The position numbers were made by a program, and so were the translations under genes. Positions 24,036-35,305 of a stretch of DNA of 64,000 bases are shown piece after piece. Under the pieces are notes generated by a model. The model had not been told where the DNA came from, ran no database searches, and was given only the letters and a program-made list of their open reading frames with translations. The stretch comes from Bullera alba (Eukaryota; Basidiomycota; Tremellomycetes; Tremellales; Bulleraceae). Where the stretch lies: positions 2,480,001-2,544,000 of the forward strand of contig BCIX01000001.1 of the NCBI GenBank assembly GCA_001600095.1, written 5' to 3'. Position 1 is the stretch's first letter. The number at the start of each line of letters is the position of its first letter.

Positions 24036-24760
24036 ACATAGACTCGCAATTTGCTCAGCCTCGCGCCATCTTCGCAGAGGCAAGGCATATCTTTGCACCA
24101 CGATCACGACTCATCACCTCTTTTGTGCTTATATACATACATTCAACCACCATCTCCGCGGCCTGCCACCGTCTTGACTTACAGAGACGAGTCTTGCATA
24201 TACCCATAATCAAATAGCCCATGCGCATGCACCAGGGATCCTAGACACGCACGGTGTTTAGTAGACGAGGTTACCAAAGTGCCACATTGTCAAATACCGA
24301 TTTCGGGCTTTTCGGACTTTGACCCCGCAGCGAAATTCGAGTGCCACAGTGGGAATGTCCGCGCGGGTGAGCGAGTGAGTGGGCGGGGAGGGTGTGAGGG
24401 AGGGGGGAGGTAGCCGGGGGGGGGAATGGACGGGCGAGCAGCGAGCAGTAGTGACATCTCTAGCACAAGTCCTAGTCGACGAGCAACAACCCCCGTCTAT
24501 CAGACAAAACCCCTTTAGCTCTACTCTAGTAGATCAAACAAAGGTGAGTACTGGACGTCATCAACACGGGAGAAGGACAAGGAGAAGGCATGGATTGGAC
24601 TGGAATTTAATTTGGGAGGACATTGGCTGATCTTTTTACCATCCTTCTCTGTATTCTACCGACAACTCAATTGTCGACAACTACTCGTCGTACATCCCAT
24701 CACAACTCGCTCTCGAACCGACTCGCAGACTGCAAAGCAGCAAACAGAGCAACCGCAACA
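24036..24760. other. Intergenic: CPA2 3' UTR and STM1 promoter/leader
   Basis: Contains a G-rich tract (annotated separately) and a probable 5' UTR intron of STM1 from GTGAGT at 24543 to CGCAG near 24730. No other gene signal. Confidence 0.5.
24381..24424 (+). promoter_or_regulatory. G-quadruplex-prone G tract upstream of STM1
   Basis: G runs lie at 24381-83, 24385-88, 24390-92, 24398-400, 24402-407 and 24416-424, with loops of 1, 1, 5, 1 and 8 bases. The first four runs alone satisfy the usual G3+N1-7 rule. The tract is on the coding strand, about 340-380 bases upstream of the STM1 ATG. Confidence 0.7.
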
Positions 24761-26295
24761 ATGTCGGTTGTCTCAAGGAACCCTTTCGACGCTCTTGGTG
24801 GTAAGTGATGTTCGCAATGTCGAAGGAGTTTCGCAGGCTGGAATTAGGAAACCGGAGTACTCTGAGATGGATGCAGAGAGCGCGGACAAACAAGGGGAGG
24901 GTTATGAAGGCTATGAAGAGAGCACAAACTGGGGTGTCATCGCGAACCAGACGAAAGGAACCATGATCTCGACCGGAGCTCAGTGTTGACGACGTACTCT
25001 CAGAGGACGGAGACTCTCCAGCCCCCGTCAAAGCCCCCGCCGCCGCTACCACCGGCGCCGCTGCCAAGAAGGCCACTGAGACCGTCCAGCGAGACGTCCC
25101 AGGATCTGGCCGAGGTGGACGAGGCGGACGAGGCGGACGAGGCGGTGACCGAGGATCGAGGCCATCGCGAGGAACCCCTAGGGAGGACCGAGGCCCAAGG
25201 CACACTGCCCAGGAGCCCGCCAGCGGCGTCGCTGAGGGCTTCGAGGACCCAGCCGGTTTCGACGGAGAGCGAGTCGGTGAGTGGAATATGCGCTATAGTG
25301 TAAATGGTATCGTCAGCCTAACAGTTTCTTAGCTCCCCCCAAGAAGGCCCACCACGGACCAGACAGGCACACCAAGAACCCCAACAACCGAGGTGGCTAC
25401 ACCTCCGGCGGCCACTCGTCCCGAGGATCCGGTGCCGTCCGAGGCGCTAAGACCCCCGCCTTCGGCGGTGAGAGGAGACAGTTCGAGCGACGAAGCGGTG
25501 GTTACCAGGACAGCCAGAAGAAGGTCGAGTCCGGATGGGGTGCCAACGAGGGTTCCGCCGAGCTGAGCGGTGAGTTAATTGTATCATAGTGCCGTCTGTA
25601 CCTTTGCTGACCCATTCACAGCCGAGGTCGAGGGCGAGAAGGACGCCGCCGACGAGGAGACCGCTCCTCAAACCCCAGCTGCTGAGGGTGATGGAGGATG
25701 GGGCGCTTCTGACGAGCCAGCCGCCGCTGCCACCGGAGGATGGGGCACTGACGAGCCAACCGCCGCTGCCACCGGCTTCGGTGACGATGCCGAGGAGACC
25801 CCAGAGGAGCCAGAGGAGGTCCAGAAATCGTACGAGGAGTACCTCGCCGAGAAGGCCGCCGCCGCTCTCGAGTTCGGCAAGAAGGAGGTCCGACAGGTCT
25901 CCGAGGCTGCCCTCGAGGGCACCGCCTTTGTCCGAGAGGGCATTGTCGACTTCTTCTCTGGCAAAGTGAGCAGATCGTTTCCCCTCGTGTGATGCAGGCC
26001 AAAGAGCTAACAACTCCCGTAGGAGAAGACCACCACCAAGGCTGCCAAGCCCAAGAAGGAGAAAGTCTTCATCGAGGTCGACGGACAATTCGCTCGACCA
26101 GCTTCCGACCGACCAACTCGAGGTGGAGACCGAGGACGTGGCGGACGAGGTGGTGGTCGAGGTGGAGACCGAGGTGGACGAGGACGAGGTGCCCCCAGAG
26201 GTGCTCGAGGTGGATTCGGCGGCGCCAACAACCGAGGTGGTGCCCAGGGCCTCAACAGCACCGACGAGAAAGCCTTCCCCGCCTTAGGAGCTTAA
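24761..26295 (+). CDS. STM1: Stm1/SERBP1-family ribosome-binding protein
   Basis: Ribosome-associated protein of the Stm1/HABP4/SERBP1 family. In yeast Stm1 occupies the mRNA channel of resting 80S ribosomes and preserves them in stationary phase, and it also binds quadruplex nucleic acids. The N-terminus MSVVSRNPFDALG matches the NPFDLLG opening of Stm1. Arg/Gly repeats follow (SGRGGRGGRGGRGGDRG), then a basic block ending KKVESGWG, a conserved Stm1 signature. Next come an acidic Ala/Glu/Trp-rich stretch with GGWG repeats, KSYEEYLAEKA (like the LSLQDYL motif), a basic segment and a second RGG region before NSTDEKAFPALGA. The start is ATG 24761-24763. The first intron (about 24790-25006) is unusually long for this genome; three shorter introns follow. 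Confidence 0.9.
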
Positions 26296-27083
26296 AGTGG
26301 ATCTCAGCATCCTCTCGACCCTCTTCAGTCTGCGCCTGCGTCTGTAGTGGAGACCAAAAACTCAACAAAATCATCACACTCGCCTAGCTCACCCATCCCC
26401 GATTCCCCATCTCTGGACATGGTCATGTCCTGTGCATATCGCTCGTCCGTTCCCCTTTCCCTGCACATTCTCATACATCTTCTCTATTGCCTCCACATCA
26501 TGAATACCTGAGCATCTCTTGGAGTACAGAAGGGGGTAGTGGCAGTAGCAGTACATGATACGAGATACTGAAACACAAAAATGCAAACAGTATGCCTGGC
26601 TTGGGGTTCGCATTGTTGGGCCACAGTACCTACCGTGTCCGATCAGTGTGTTATTTCCTGTTGCATCGATCAGCGGTCTCGAAGCTGGGTCCGAGAGCGC
26701 TCCAGCAGGTGAGCGAATTTCTCGGCCGCGCTTGGGTGGTGGAAGTCGCCGCCAAGCGGGAGGACCTGCGACGTTTGACGTTGAACTGCGAGTGGCGTCG
26801 GCCATCCAGTCGTCCTACTATACCACCCTTCACACCCACTGCTGTACCGTGAACCTTTGTCCTGTATCCTTGCATTCAACACGCCCATCAACACGCAGAT
26901 CGCACGAGAGCCTCGGCAAAGTTGCAAGTAATCGCAATAACGACGCACAAAGCACAAGAGGATCACACCCCTCCACCAACTCAGTCACCGCCTTGAAGCA
27001 AAAGGGTGTCTGGATCGAACTCGTGTAGCAAAGTCTCGCTTTGAATACTAGGAGAGCAAAGCATCAGAGGGAATATCGACATC
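26296..27083. other. Intergenic: STM1 3' UTR and RAB5 promoter
   Basis: About 790 bases between two plus-strand genes. A 157-codon open frame (26555-27028) has no recognisable content. No RNA gene or repeat was seen. Confidence 0.5.
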
Positions 27084-28487
27084 ATGGCCGACGATAGCTC
27101 AATGAAGGCCGTCCAGGTCAAGCTGGTCTTATTAGGTACGTCGTATCTGTTCGACTCGACCGCTCCACTCCCTCTTTGTCTATCAGGGTCGCGTCGCGGT
27201 GTCTTAGCGGACTTCCAGAACGTCGGCCTGGATAGACATCGCTACTTCAGTTGTGATACTATTGGGTCTCTGCGCTAACGAATATATCCTTCGCGACTCT
27301 TGTCTCATCACTCGTTCACCTTCACCACCTATCTCAATTGTCAACCTGTATCCTCATATCTTGGCGCTTCTTCTCGCTCGATGCGACTATTGCCCTCGAA
27401 CAGGTGAAGCCGCCGTCGGAAAGTCCTCTCTGGTGATGAGGTTCTGCTCGAATGATTTCAACGAGAACACTTCGCCGACCATCGGCGCGGCGTTCCTTAC
27501 ACAGAGTGGGTCCATGCGGAAGCTTGGCGTCAGATGTGCCGCTTACTGATATTGGTGTCCAGAGTGTAGACTAGAGAACCGGATCGTCAAGTTCGAGATC
27601 TGGTAAGTCAATCGCTCAGCTGCCTCGGTGTGTATTCCTTCTCAGCTGACGCGATAACAGGGACACAGCAGGACAAGAACGTGTGGGTAGATGAACGCTT
27701 CGCTCGATTGGTCTTAACTGATCGTCTTTAAATCAGTTCCACTCGCTGGCACCCATGTACTACCGAAATGCTGCGGCCGCTGTTGTTGTCTACGACATCA
27801 CAAAAGCAGTAGGTTGCCCGGCCGATAAATCGACAAGCGATTTGGGCACTGACTTCAGAGGTAGGCTTCGCTGGAAAAGGCCAAAGCTTGGGTCAAGGAG
27901 TTGCAGAGGCAGGCAAACCCAAACATTGTCATTTGTCTAGTAGGAAACAAGGTGCGCCCATAGCTGTCATGCTAGTGCCTCAATCAGCTAAGTACACCAT
28001 AGCTCGATCTAGTTTCGGATGTCCCCGGCAAGTCGACCACTGCCGCCGTCGAGTCGAGCGAGGTCGAGGAGGCTGAGCGGGAGGAGACTGAGGAGGATGA
28101 CGATGCGACTCCGCCACCGCCATCAAGTGCAAAGAAGGCTGAGGACGTTGAGGCGGACGAGGGAGATGACCTGAGACAAGTATCTACAGCGGAGGCAGAG
28201 GCTTATGCGAAGGAGAGCAACCTCCTCTTCTATGAGGCATCGGCAAAGGTAAGTGAAGGAGCGACGCGGCAGCCAAGTTGAGTCTGATGCTGATACTCCC
28301 TGCGTACTAGACCGGTGCCAACGTCTCCGAGCTCTTCACCGAGATTGCCAAGACCATACCGATGGATGCGATCGCGCCAAAGCCTGCAGCTGGAGCCGCT
28401 GGGAAGAAGAGACAGGCGGGTCAGGCCCAGGACGAGCAGCGGGTCAATCTCGATGGTCAGCAGGCAAAGAAGGGTGGTTGCTGTTAA
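27084..28487 (+). CDS. RAB5: Rab5-type small GTPase with acidic insert
   Basis: Early-endosome Rab GTPase (Vps21/Ypt51 in yeast) controlling fusion and vacuolar sorting. Joined exons give [20 protein letters not shown]-loop [11 protein letters not shown], the Rab5-specific effector region [13 protein letters not shown], switch [29 protein letters not shown], and [14 protein letters not shown] for base binding. The tail ends KKGGCC for double geranylgeranylation. Between NKLDL and RQVS, where Rab5 proteins normally have only a few residues, about 50 residues are inserted, rich in Glu, Asp, Pro and Ser (from VSDVPGKS to EADEGDDL). This part is a continuous open exon, not a retained intron with stops. 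The first intron is long (about 27136-27402) and later ones are 40-80 bases. The start is ATG 27084-27086. Confidence 0.93.
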
Positions 28488-28730
28488 GCGAGCAGTCGGT
28501 GCGGTGCTTTTCTTCTGAGGAGTCGGTGTCGTTAGCTCGCCGGTCTTTCTAGCTTCTGTCCGTTTGATTCTCGTTTCGATTCTGTTTTTGCAGATTGTAC
28601 TATTCGACCTTGATTTCCCTATGATATACGATGAACAGGATGACCGGCTGTACTGCATTGATCCTTGGCGATGCTGCATCATGACAGAACTTCCGGGTCT
28701 CTCGATGTATAAACTCACACTACGGCTGGC

Positions 28731-31700
28731 TCAATCCGAATCGACCACGAGCCCATTGAGCACTGTTGGATCGACATCGCTCTCTGCCAGTTCCTCCTCT
28801 TCTTCCGGGTCTGGCGGATCTGGGGGGTTGAGATCGCCTTCGCCCATCGGATCATCGCCGTCTATCGCATCTGCGTACAGATCGAACACTGCGTCTGCCT
28901 CTGGACCCTCGACCAGAGTCTCCAGCACATCCTGGGCCATCTCTGCAAATCGTCAGCTATCAACCCCAGAATATTATTTGGCGGAAAGGGGCTAGCTCAC
29001 CTTGAATGAGGAGCAGGATATTCTCATTCTCGACATCGATCACATCGCCCGGCACGCCATAACTCAGCAAGCCCATCACAGCGACGAATTGATGTCCGAA
29101 GCCATTGAATTCCCTCGTGCTGTCTGCCTCTCTGACTATTCTTACAAAGTCGACGCCTAAGGGGTATTCGGGGCCTATTGGCGGGTCCAGCTTGTCGAGC
29201 TCTGTATCGGGCCCAGAGTTGGCGTATCCCGGTAAGGGATTTTGCGGAGATTGTGATTGAGCCTGAGAAGCCGGAGGGATGTGAGCCTCGCCGTGAGTCA
29301 AGCTCCGAGGATAGGCTACAGGGTAGATGAGGTGATGCAAGAGGGACAGCGCCTGTTGGACGATCCTCATCGACCTACAGGGGATCCATCAATATGGGAA
29401 GTTCCTCCAGCGGGATAGACTTACCTCTCCGTGTCGTGATCATCGATGCAGATGCCCCAGACTTTATGCGACTCTCGCCGCAGGAACAGCGTCAACGCCA
29501 CTGTCACCAGTGTCTTCTCGCCAATGAGCTGTGTGGCGTCGGGGTCGGCCAGTGTCATCATAGACAGACCGTGGATGAGCAAAGTCGTCATTTCGTACAC
29601 CTAAGTCAAGATGTCAGCGCATCCTCTTCATCCAGCTGAGGGCAACTTGCACGACTTACATAGTCCTCAGATGCGCCTTGGGGCGGGTGAAGTATTAATC
29701 GACTGATGCGCTCCAGTACAGGCTGATCCCCGGGGTACCCGTGTGTCTTACTTGACATGTTCATAGGTCGGAAGTTGGTCCGGTCTATAGATTGTTTTAT
29801 CAGATGACGACTTGTGATCGAGCTCGTTTAGACTTACGGGACCCCGCTGCCCATATTAACTTGACACCCGCCATGATGATTTCCGGCTCGAGTCGATTGT
29901 CCGTTGTCCGCATGATGATCTCCACCAGATCATCTTGGCCCCTTGAGAGGCAATTAGTCAGCCGCAGACTCAGCCAATCTTGTACGACGACTCACCAGCT
30001 TCCCTCTCCTTGAAGACATACCGCAGTGGCCAGATCACATAATGCCTCTCCGAGCTCTTTGTACCAGTAGTGTATCTTTGGATTCACCGGTGGTGGGGTC
30101 ACAGGTCGACGGACATCCTGAGTGCGGACATATGGCTCGATAGCGTCGTCCGATTGTGCCTTGACCTCGGGCACGTTCGCGTCGCTTTTGCGGAGTCGAT
30201 CTGAAAGCTCTCTACGCAGATAGTCGACGAACACGCAAGAGGCAATGAATCGCAGCGTCTCGCTCAGCGGTATTGTCTGCACGAGAATAGGGGCGAAGCG
30301 ATCAAATCGCCATACCGTGCTGCTCAACAGGCGCAACACATTGATCAGAGCGGCGAGCTAAAGATAGCAGATCAGCTCATGCTCAAATGGATCTTCGATC
30401 CCATGGCTCTCACATCCTCGTATGTAATCGGCTTCTCCGGGAATTCTCCGGTGTCCTCCAAAGCATCCTTAGTCTGCAGTATGTCGAGGCACGTCTTTGC
30501 TAGTTGCTCTAAAAGGGCGTCCATGTCCAGGCCGTCGTCTCCACAAGCTTGAAGCAGCCCGACACAATGTGACGAACTTGGATGGTGACTGATGAGCCGG
30601 AACAGAGTCGGCTGTAATGTCGAAGCCTTGTCTCGAGCTGTCTGGAAAGGTGAAAAGGGTGTATCGTTGAAGAGATGATAGAGCAGCTGTGGAAAAGGTC
30701 AACATCGTTGCTATGGGTATGATCAGGCAAGAACAACAAGCTTACCTCCGCCTTGGTTTGCTCCTCTTCGAGGACAAAACCAGCTTCCTGTATATCCGGG
30801 AAATCAAGCATCATGACGTCCCCGCCATCATCATACACTGATTGTACAGGGCTGCTCGGCCCCGCTGCATTCTCATCCTCTGACACGCGCTGCGACAAGG
30901 CGGGGCGCGGAGTCGCGACTTTGACTGGCGAAGGTGTGGGAGTGCGTTGGAATGGAGTTGGCTCTCGTTTCTGTTTCTTGACTTTGACTTGGGGGACTGA
31001 AGCGAAAGCGTCGTTGAAGCCGGCAAACTTGGGCACTGGAGGAGCGACTGAGGGCAGGGCTTTACCTATGCAACCGATCAGCTCGCAAAGTCTCCGGCAG
31101 CGATCGGGTTGCGTGGGATTTACCTTTCCCCTTGATTGTTCGGAGAAGAGATTCTCCGTGGCTTTTGCCTTGAGGTGAGCCATTGCGCATAGGCGTCGAC
31201 ATTGGTCTCTGGCTCGAGGCACGAGTCTTCAAGACCGAATTATGAGCTGCGTGGTTCTTATGCAAAGTCAATTGTGTGCTCCTCAATCATGAACTGGCCT
31301 ACTCACCGCAAAGACGGCCTGAGTCTTTACATTTTCGACCTGTCGCTGAGCCTCCTTGTCCCTCTCTCGGAGTCGGGTCTCCATGTCGGTAATTGTATGT
31401 CGCAATCTCTCCGCCTCGGCGAGGTGTTTGGTGATTTCCTAAGACGGGGACTGGGTCAGCGAGCACTTGTACAGACTGGGCATTAAGCGGGACGTGACTC
31501 GGCTAGTGACACCACTCACTTCCTGTTTCTTTCTCCTGACTTGCTCTGCTTCGCCCTTGGCCGTCCACATTTCCTCCTGTAGCTGCTTGTACTTAGTTGT
31601 CATATCCTCATCGTCCTCTCGGGGCTTATCGCTAGCTCCCTGGCCACGCTCATCCTGGCCATCAAGCTGCCTTCGATCTTCCTCCCGCTCCCGTGCTTCC

Positions 31701-32605
31701 CGCTCTGCCAAGATCCTCTCCTCCTGCTCAGCTACCTTGAGTTTCAGCCGGGCCAGTTCTTCCTCCGCAGCTTCTCGTCGTCGCCTCTCCTCATCCAGCT
31801 CCAATGCGGTCTTTCTAGCCAGGCTACCTTGCGATGAAGGCAATACTTGCTGACCTTGTGAAGAGGATTGCGATTGTATTGCGGACATCTGGCCTCCAAA
31901 TCCACGAGAATTTGTGCGAGCTACCGGGTGATGTCCAGCCGACATTGACCTTGATAAAGTACGATCATTCGAAGGAAACTTGTCCGCTTTTGGAGCTGCC
32001 TTGGCTTGTGACAATGGATTGACAGACTGGAGGATTGGTTTGGCTTCAGGTGCTTTGTGGACATTGGCTGTAGCTGCAGCTATGGCCGCTCGTCGAGCAG
32101 CAGCTCCTTCCGACGCCCGGGCTTGGCTGGCTGCATGTAGCAAAGCTCCGCCACCTTCCCCGAATCCGTACGCCCCATCAGGCTTGACAATCACATCCGG
32201 ATATTCCTCAGTGAGTCTCTTCTTCCCCTGGGCCTGAGTCCCCTTTGCAATCTCGCCCTTCCAGTATGCCTGTCGCTCATCAATGGAAGTGATGTGTCGA
32301 TCGATATTTCCTTCGACCACCCTCTTTCCTCCTTCTTGCCAACCAAATCCTCCTACTCCAGCTCTAGGCTCCGTATTGAGAGGCGCTGGGGCGTTCCTTC
32401 CTCCGAAATTCCCCTTTCCATTCTTCGTAGTGGTCGATGGGCCCGAAGGCCCAGCTTTGGGCTGAGCCATGGTATGGTGGTATTTTTGCATAATCCGATT
32501 TTTGGCAGGGACTTGGGCTGCCTTGGCTTGAGCCTCCAGAGCTGCGAGCGTCTCATTGTCGTTGAAGAGATCGTCGTCGTCGTCGAAGGGGTCAGACGAC
32601 GTCAT
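28731..32605 (-). CDS. ATRIP/Rad26/Lcd1-like checkpoint protein (tentative)
   Basis: A protein of about 1,100 residues whose layout resembles ATRIP (S. pombe Rad26, yeast Lcd1/Ddc2), the partner that brings the ATR/Mec1 kinase to RPA-coated DNA. It opens with an acidic patch, MTSSDPFDDDDDLFND, similar in character to the RPA-binding element of ATRIP. A basic, Ala/Gln-rich linker follows, then a long Glu/Arg-rich coiled coil (ALELDEERRRREAAEEELARL onward), a Pro-rich segment with TPFQRTPTPSPVKVATPRP, and a helical C-terminal half (LAALINVLRLLSSTVWRFD, MTTLLIHGLSMMTLADPDATQLIGE, FGHQFVAVMGLLSYGVPGDV). It ends in an acidic tail, PDPEEEEELAESDVD. About ten introns. The start is ATG 32603-32605; the stop TGA is at 28731-28733. 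The assignment rests on architecture, not on a unique motif; another coiled-coil scaffold is possible. Confidence 0.6.
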
Positions 32606-33574
32606 GTCGCTCTAGGTCTATCCGGTCAGACTGTCTTCTTCCGCAGAGACGAAAGCGTTGATACTTGCAACTCACCAGCGGGGTATACTATAGAAGATCA
32701 TACCGAGGCGCAGATGGTGTTTCAGTCCCCTAGCTGCCGTTTCGTGGCTCCCTTCCTCTCTTTCTACACTTCTAGGTGATGTGGACACTGATGTCGACGG
32801 ACATGAGGAAATGCGATACTTGACCGTCCCGAGTTACGCGACTGTGACTTTTGAGGAGACCTCCACCTCGACCGCAGCGGAATCAAATCCACGTGACTTG
32901 TGGTTGCCCTCCCCAGCTGTGAGCTCCTCGGCCATCGGCGCTGGCTAATTCTTCACCTTGCTCGTCACACCACTATCACAGGAGTACCCGGCTTCCTTAC
33001 TGTATGCAGGTAGTGGGTACACCCAGCCGGACGTCGAGCAAGATACAGCATGGCATCTCATGGCATCTCCTTGGCTCATGGAGTCATGGCGCCGGGGAAA
33101 ACAAAGCAGCTTGGAGGACCCGGACTTTGCCGACACGATGGAAGTCAAGATCAAGAGCTGCTCTGAGACTGAGACTCATGCCAAAAGCAGACTCTGACTC
33201 TATACGACCGAGGCAGGTCGAGCAGCTATCAAGCTTGCTATGAACGATGCGTGCGAGTGCGCAGTTGCCGCCGACGCCGCTCGAGACTCGAGGCAATGCG
33301 AGGATGCTCGGCAGTCTCGGGGACTAATTGTCGTGCCGGTCGCCGAAGTCCGAAAATAAACGAGCTGGCAGAAGAACGAATCGCAATCGACTTATCTGAT
33401 AGCGACAAACAGGGAGTGCTCGACTGACTCAGCTTTGACTTTTGCATCCCATCCCATTGCACCTCATCGCATAAGTTCCACTGGAGCAGGTTCTGTAAGC
33501 AGGTCCGCTAGCTTGCTCCGGTCTACCAAGCATCCCATCAAGAACATCACTATTCGAACAGAGACTACACAGAC
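32606..33574. promoter_or_regulatory. Divergent intergenic region between the ATRIP-like gene and APD1
   Basis: About 970 bases separate the two starts. No coding signal. A perfect 10-base duplication (annotated separately) and several imperfect short repeats around 33180-33310 are present. Confidence 0.5.
33049..33068. repeat. Perfect 10-base tandem duplication (CATGGCATCT x2)
   Basis: Two identical decamers CATGGCATCT lie directly side by side in the divergent promoter region. Confidence 0.85.
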
Positions 33575-34986
33575 ATGTTCAAAAAGCTTACCTCTGCAAT
33601 CTCTTCCCTCTCGGTGTCAACACCCAGCGCTCCCGGACACCGCAACAGAGCAACCGAGTACGTCCAATATGCCAACGAGCTCGCTGCTGCCAATGTCAGC
33701 GTGGATGTGTCCGACTGTGCGGCCTGCGAGGAACCATGCACAGCTCCTAAGGGGGAGGATGCTGCGGGAACGATAGTCGACGGTGGAAATATCTGGAACG
33801 GCAAGTCATACGACGACTACGTCCTGGACACGTATGGAGACCTGGGAGAGCTCCCGAGTGGCTTCGATGTCGATTGGGAGACCGATCTAGCGGGGTCGTC
33901 AACAGTCCCCAAGGGCCGTATCGTGATCATCTCCACGGGCAAGAGCGATTGGGAAAGGGATCATACGGTAAGTCGCGGTACGGACGGAGGTGTCGGCACT
34001 TACGAAGAATGCTGCTGACGACATCGGTGCTAGGATGAGAAGGATGGCCTGCCTCACAAGCTAAACAAGCATATCCAATCCGTTACTTGGCCAAAGATCG
34101 CAGACAAGAAAGGCGACAAGGGATCCTCCCGACCTCCAGTCTCGGACTACGTCGGACCAGCTGCCGATCTCACACAGTCTGTCCCACCGAGCATGTACTC
34201 CTCCTCGCTCATCTCGCAGTCGGACGACCCTGAGGACCAGACTGTACTTGTGTTTCCCGACTGGAAGGTGGTTCACGAGGTAGAAAACTCGAATGACGGG
34301 GCAAAGGCATTGTTCGAAGCCACACTCCAGGGCGGGCTGAGCAGGGGTGGAGCCAAAGTCGGCGAGGATTCGGGTGTTGGTAGATTGAGAAGCTGGACGA
34401 TGCCATATAGAGCAATTGTCCTTCTCTGTGAGTCTGCCCTTAAATTACGATTGTCGACAGATACTGATGACCTCACAGGCTCGCACAAGAGACGAGACAA
34501 GAGATGTCACATTGCCGCACCACTCCTTCGATCAGCTCTGATCACCTGTCTTGCCAAGCACGAGATCACGGTCGACGAGACGGGTTCCTCGTTGATCAAT
34601 CTTGATGGACCGCCAATAGAAGAAGTTGGCGCCGACCCTGAGAGCAGGGACGCAGAGGTCATCAAGCGGGTCAAGGGGATCGAAGGCGTGAGCGGCGGAG
34701 AGGGCGGCGAGGTTGGTATCTTTAACATCAACCACCTCGGAGGGCATCGTTATGCCGGAGTCATGCTGGTGAGTCACCATATATCGTCAACGGTCGTACT
34801 GCATGCTGACCGAAGAACTAGGTCATGTTCCCGAGCGGGGCATATCTCAGCTATGGCCGTGTCACTCCTCAAGAAATTCCACGTGTGGTGGAAGAGACGA
34901 TATTGAAGGGGAAGATCGTGCCGGGATTGCTGAGAAGCGCAGCGGGTGTGCAGAAGGAGAATGGCAAGGGCTTTCTCGGGTGGTGA
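33575..34986 (+). CDS. APD1: Apd1-family thioredoxin-like ferredoxin (sucrase/ferredoxin-like)
   Basis: Cytosolic [2Fe-2S] protein of the Apd1/Aim32 (sucraseferredoxin-like) family, linked in yeast to actin patch distribution and metal or redox tolerance. Joined exons give MFKKLTSAISSL, a Cys cluster DCAACEEPC, and GRIVIISTGKSDWERDH. The C-terminal thioredoxin-like ferredoxin domain contains CSHKRRDKRCHIAAPLL and NHLGGHRYAGVML, with the two Cys and the two His expected as cluster ligands. YGRVTPQEIPRVVEETILKGKIVPGLLR then matches the family tail. The start is ATG 33575-33577, the end GFLGW-TGA. About 420 residues with three introns. No mitochondrial presequence is obvious, which favours Apd1 over Aim32. 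Confidence 0.85.
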
Positions 34987-35305
34987 TTAGTCTTGTGTAG
35001 AAGCTTATGGTATACAGTACCACTGTCTCTCACGAGACTGTGCCAGAGACCGTCATTCGAGCACAGCACGAGCGCATAAGGGTTCCATACCGTACCCTGT
35101 ATTGTACCGTTAGCGACTAGTCGACCGGCATAGTCCGACCTCCACCTCAAGTTGCTGAGTGGACAAGTCGCAAGTTGTGCGTTGATCAATGTTCCTTCTC
35201 TACTTTTCGGTCACACCCCTAAGCTATCATACAGGACCCTTGGTAGTCTGGACTGCGCAACTCAAGCAGATCCTCCAACACGACTCCCACCTGGACACCA
35301 TCCTC
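34987..35305. other. Intergenic: APD1 3' UTR and ULA1 promoter
   Basis: Short spacer between two plus-strand genes. The ULA1 frame is open back to an ATG at 35189, so part of it could be coding if that start is used. Confidence 0.5.

Noticed and set aside
24790..25006. Possible intronic snoRNA in the long first intron of STM1
   Set aside because: A partial C-box-like TGATG is present but no matching D box or terminal stem; not enough to call.
26555..27028. 157-codon frame between STM1 and RAB5
   Set aside because: No family features; lies where 3' and 5' UTRs are expected.
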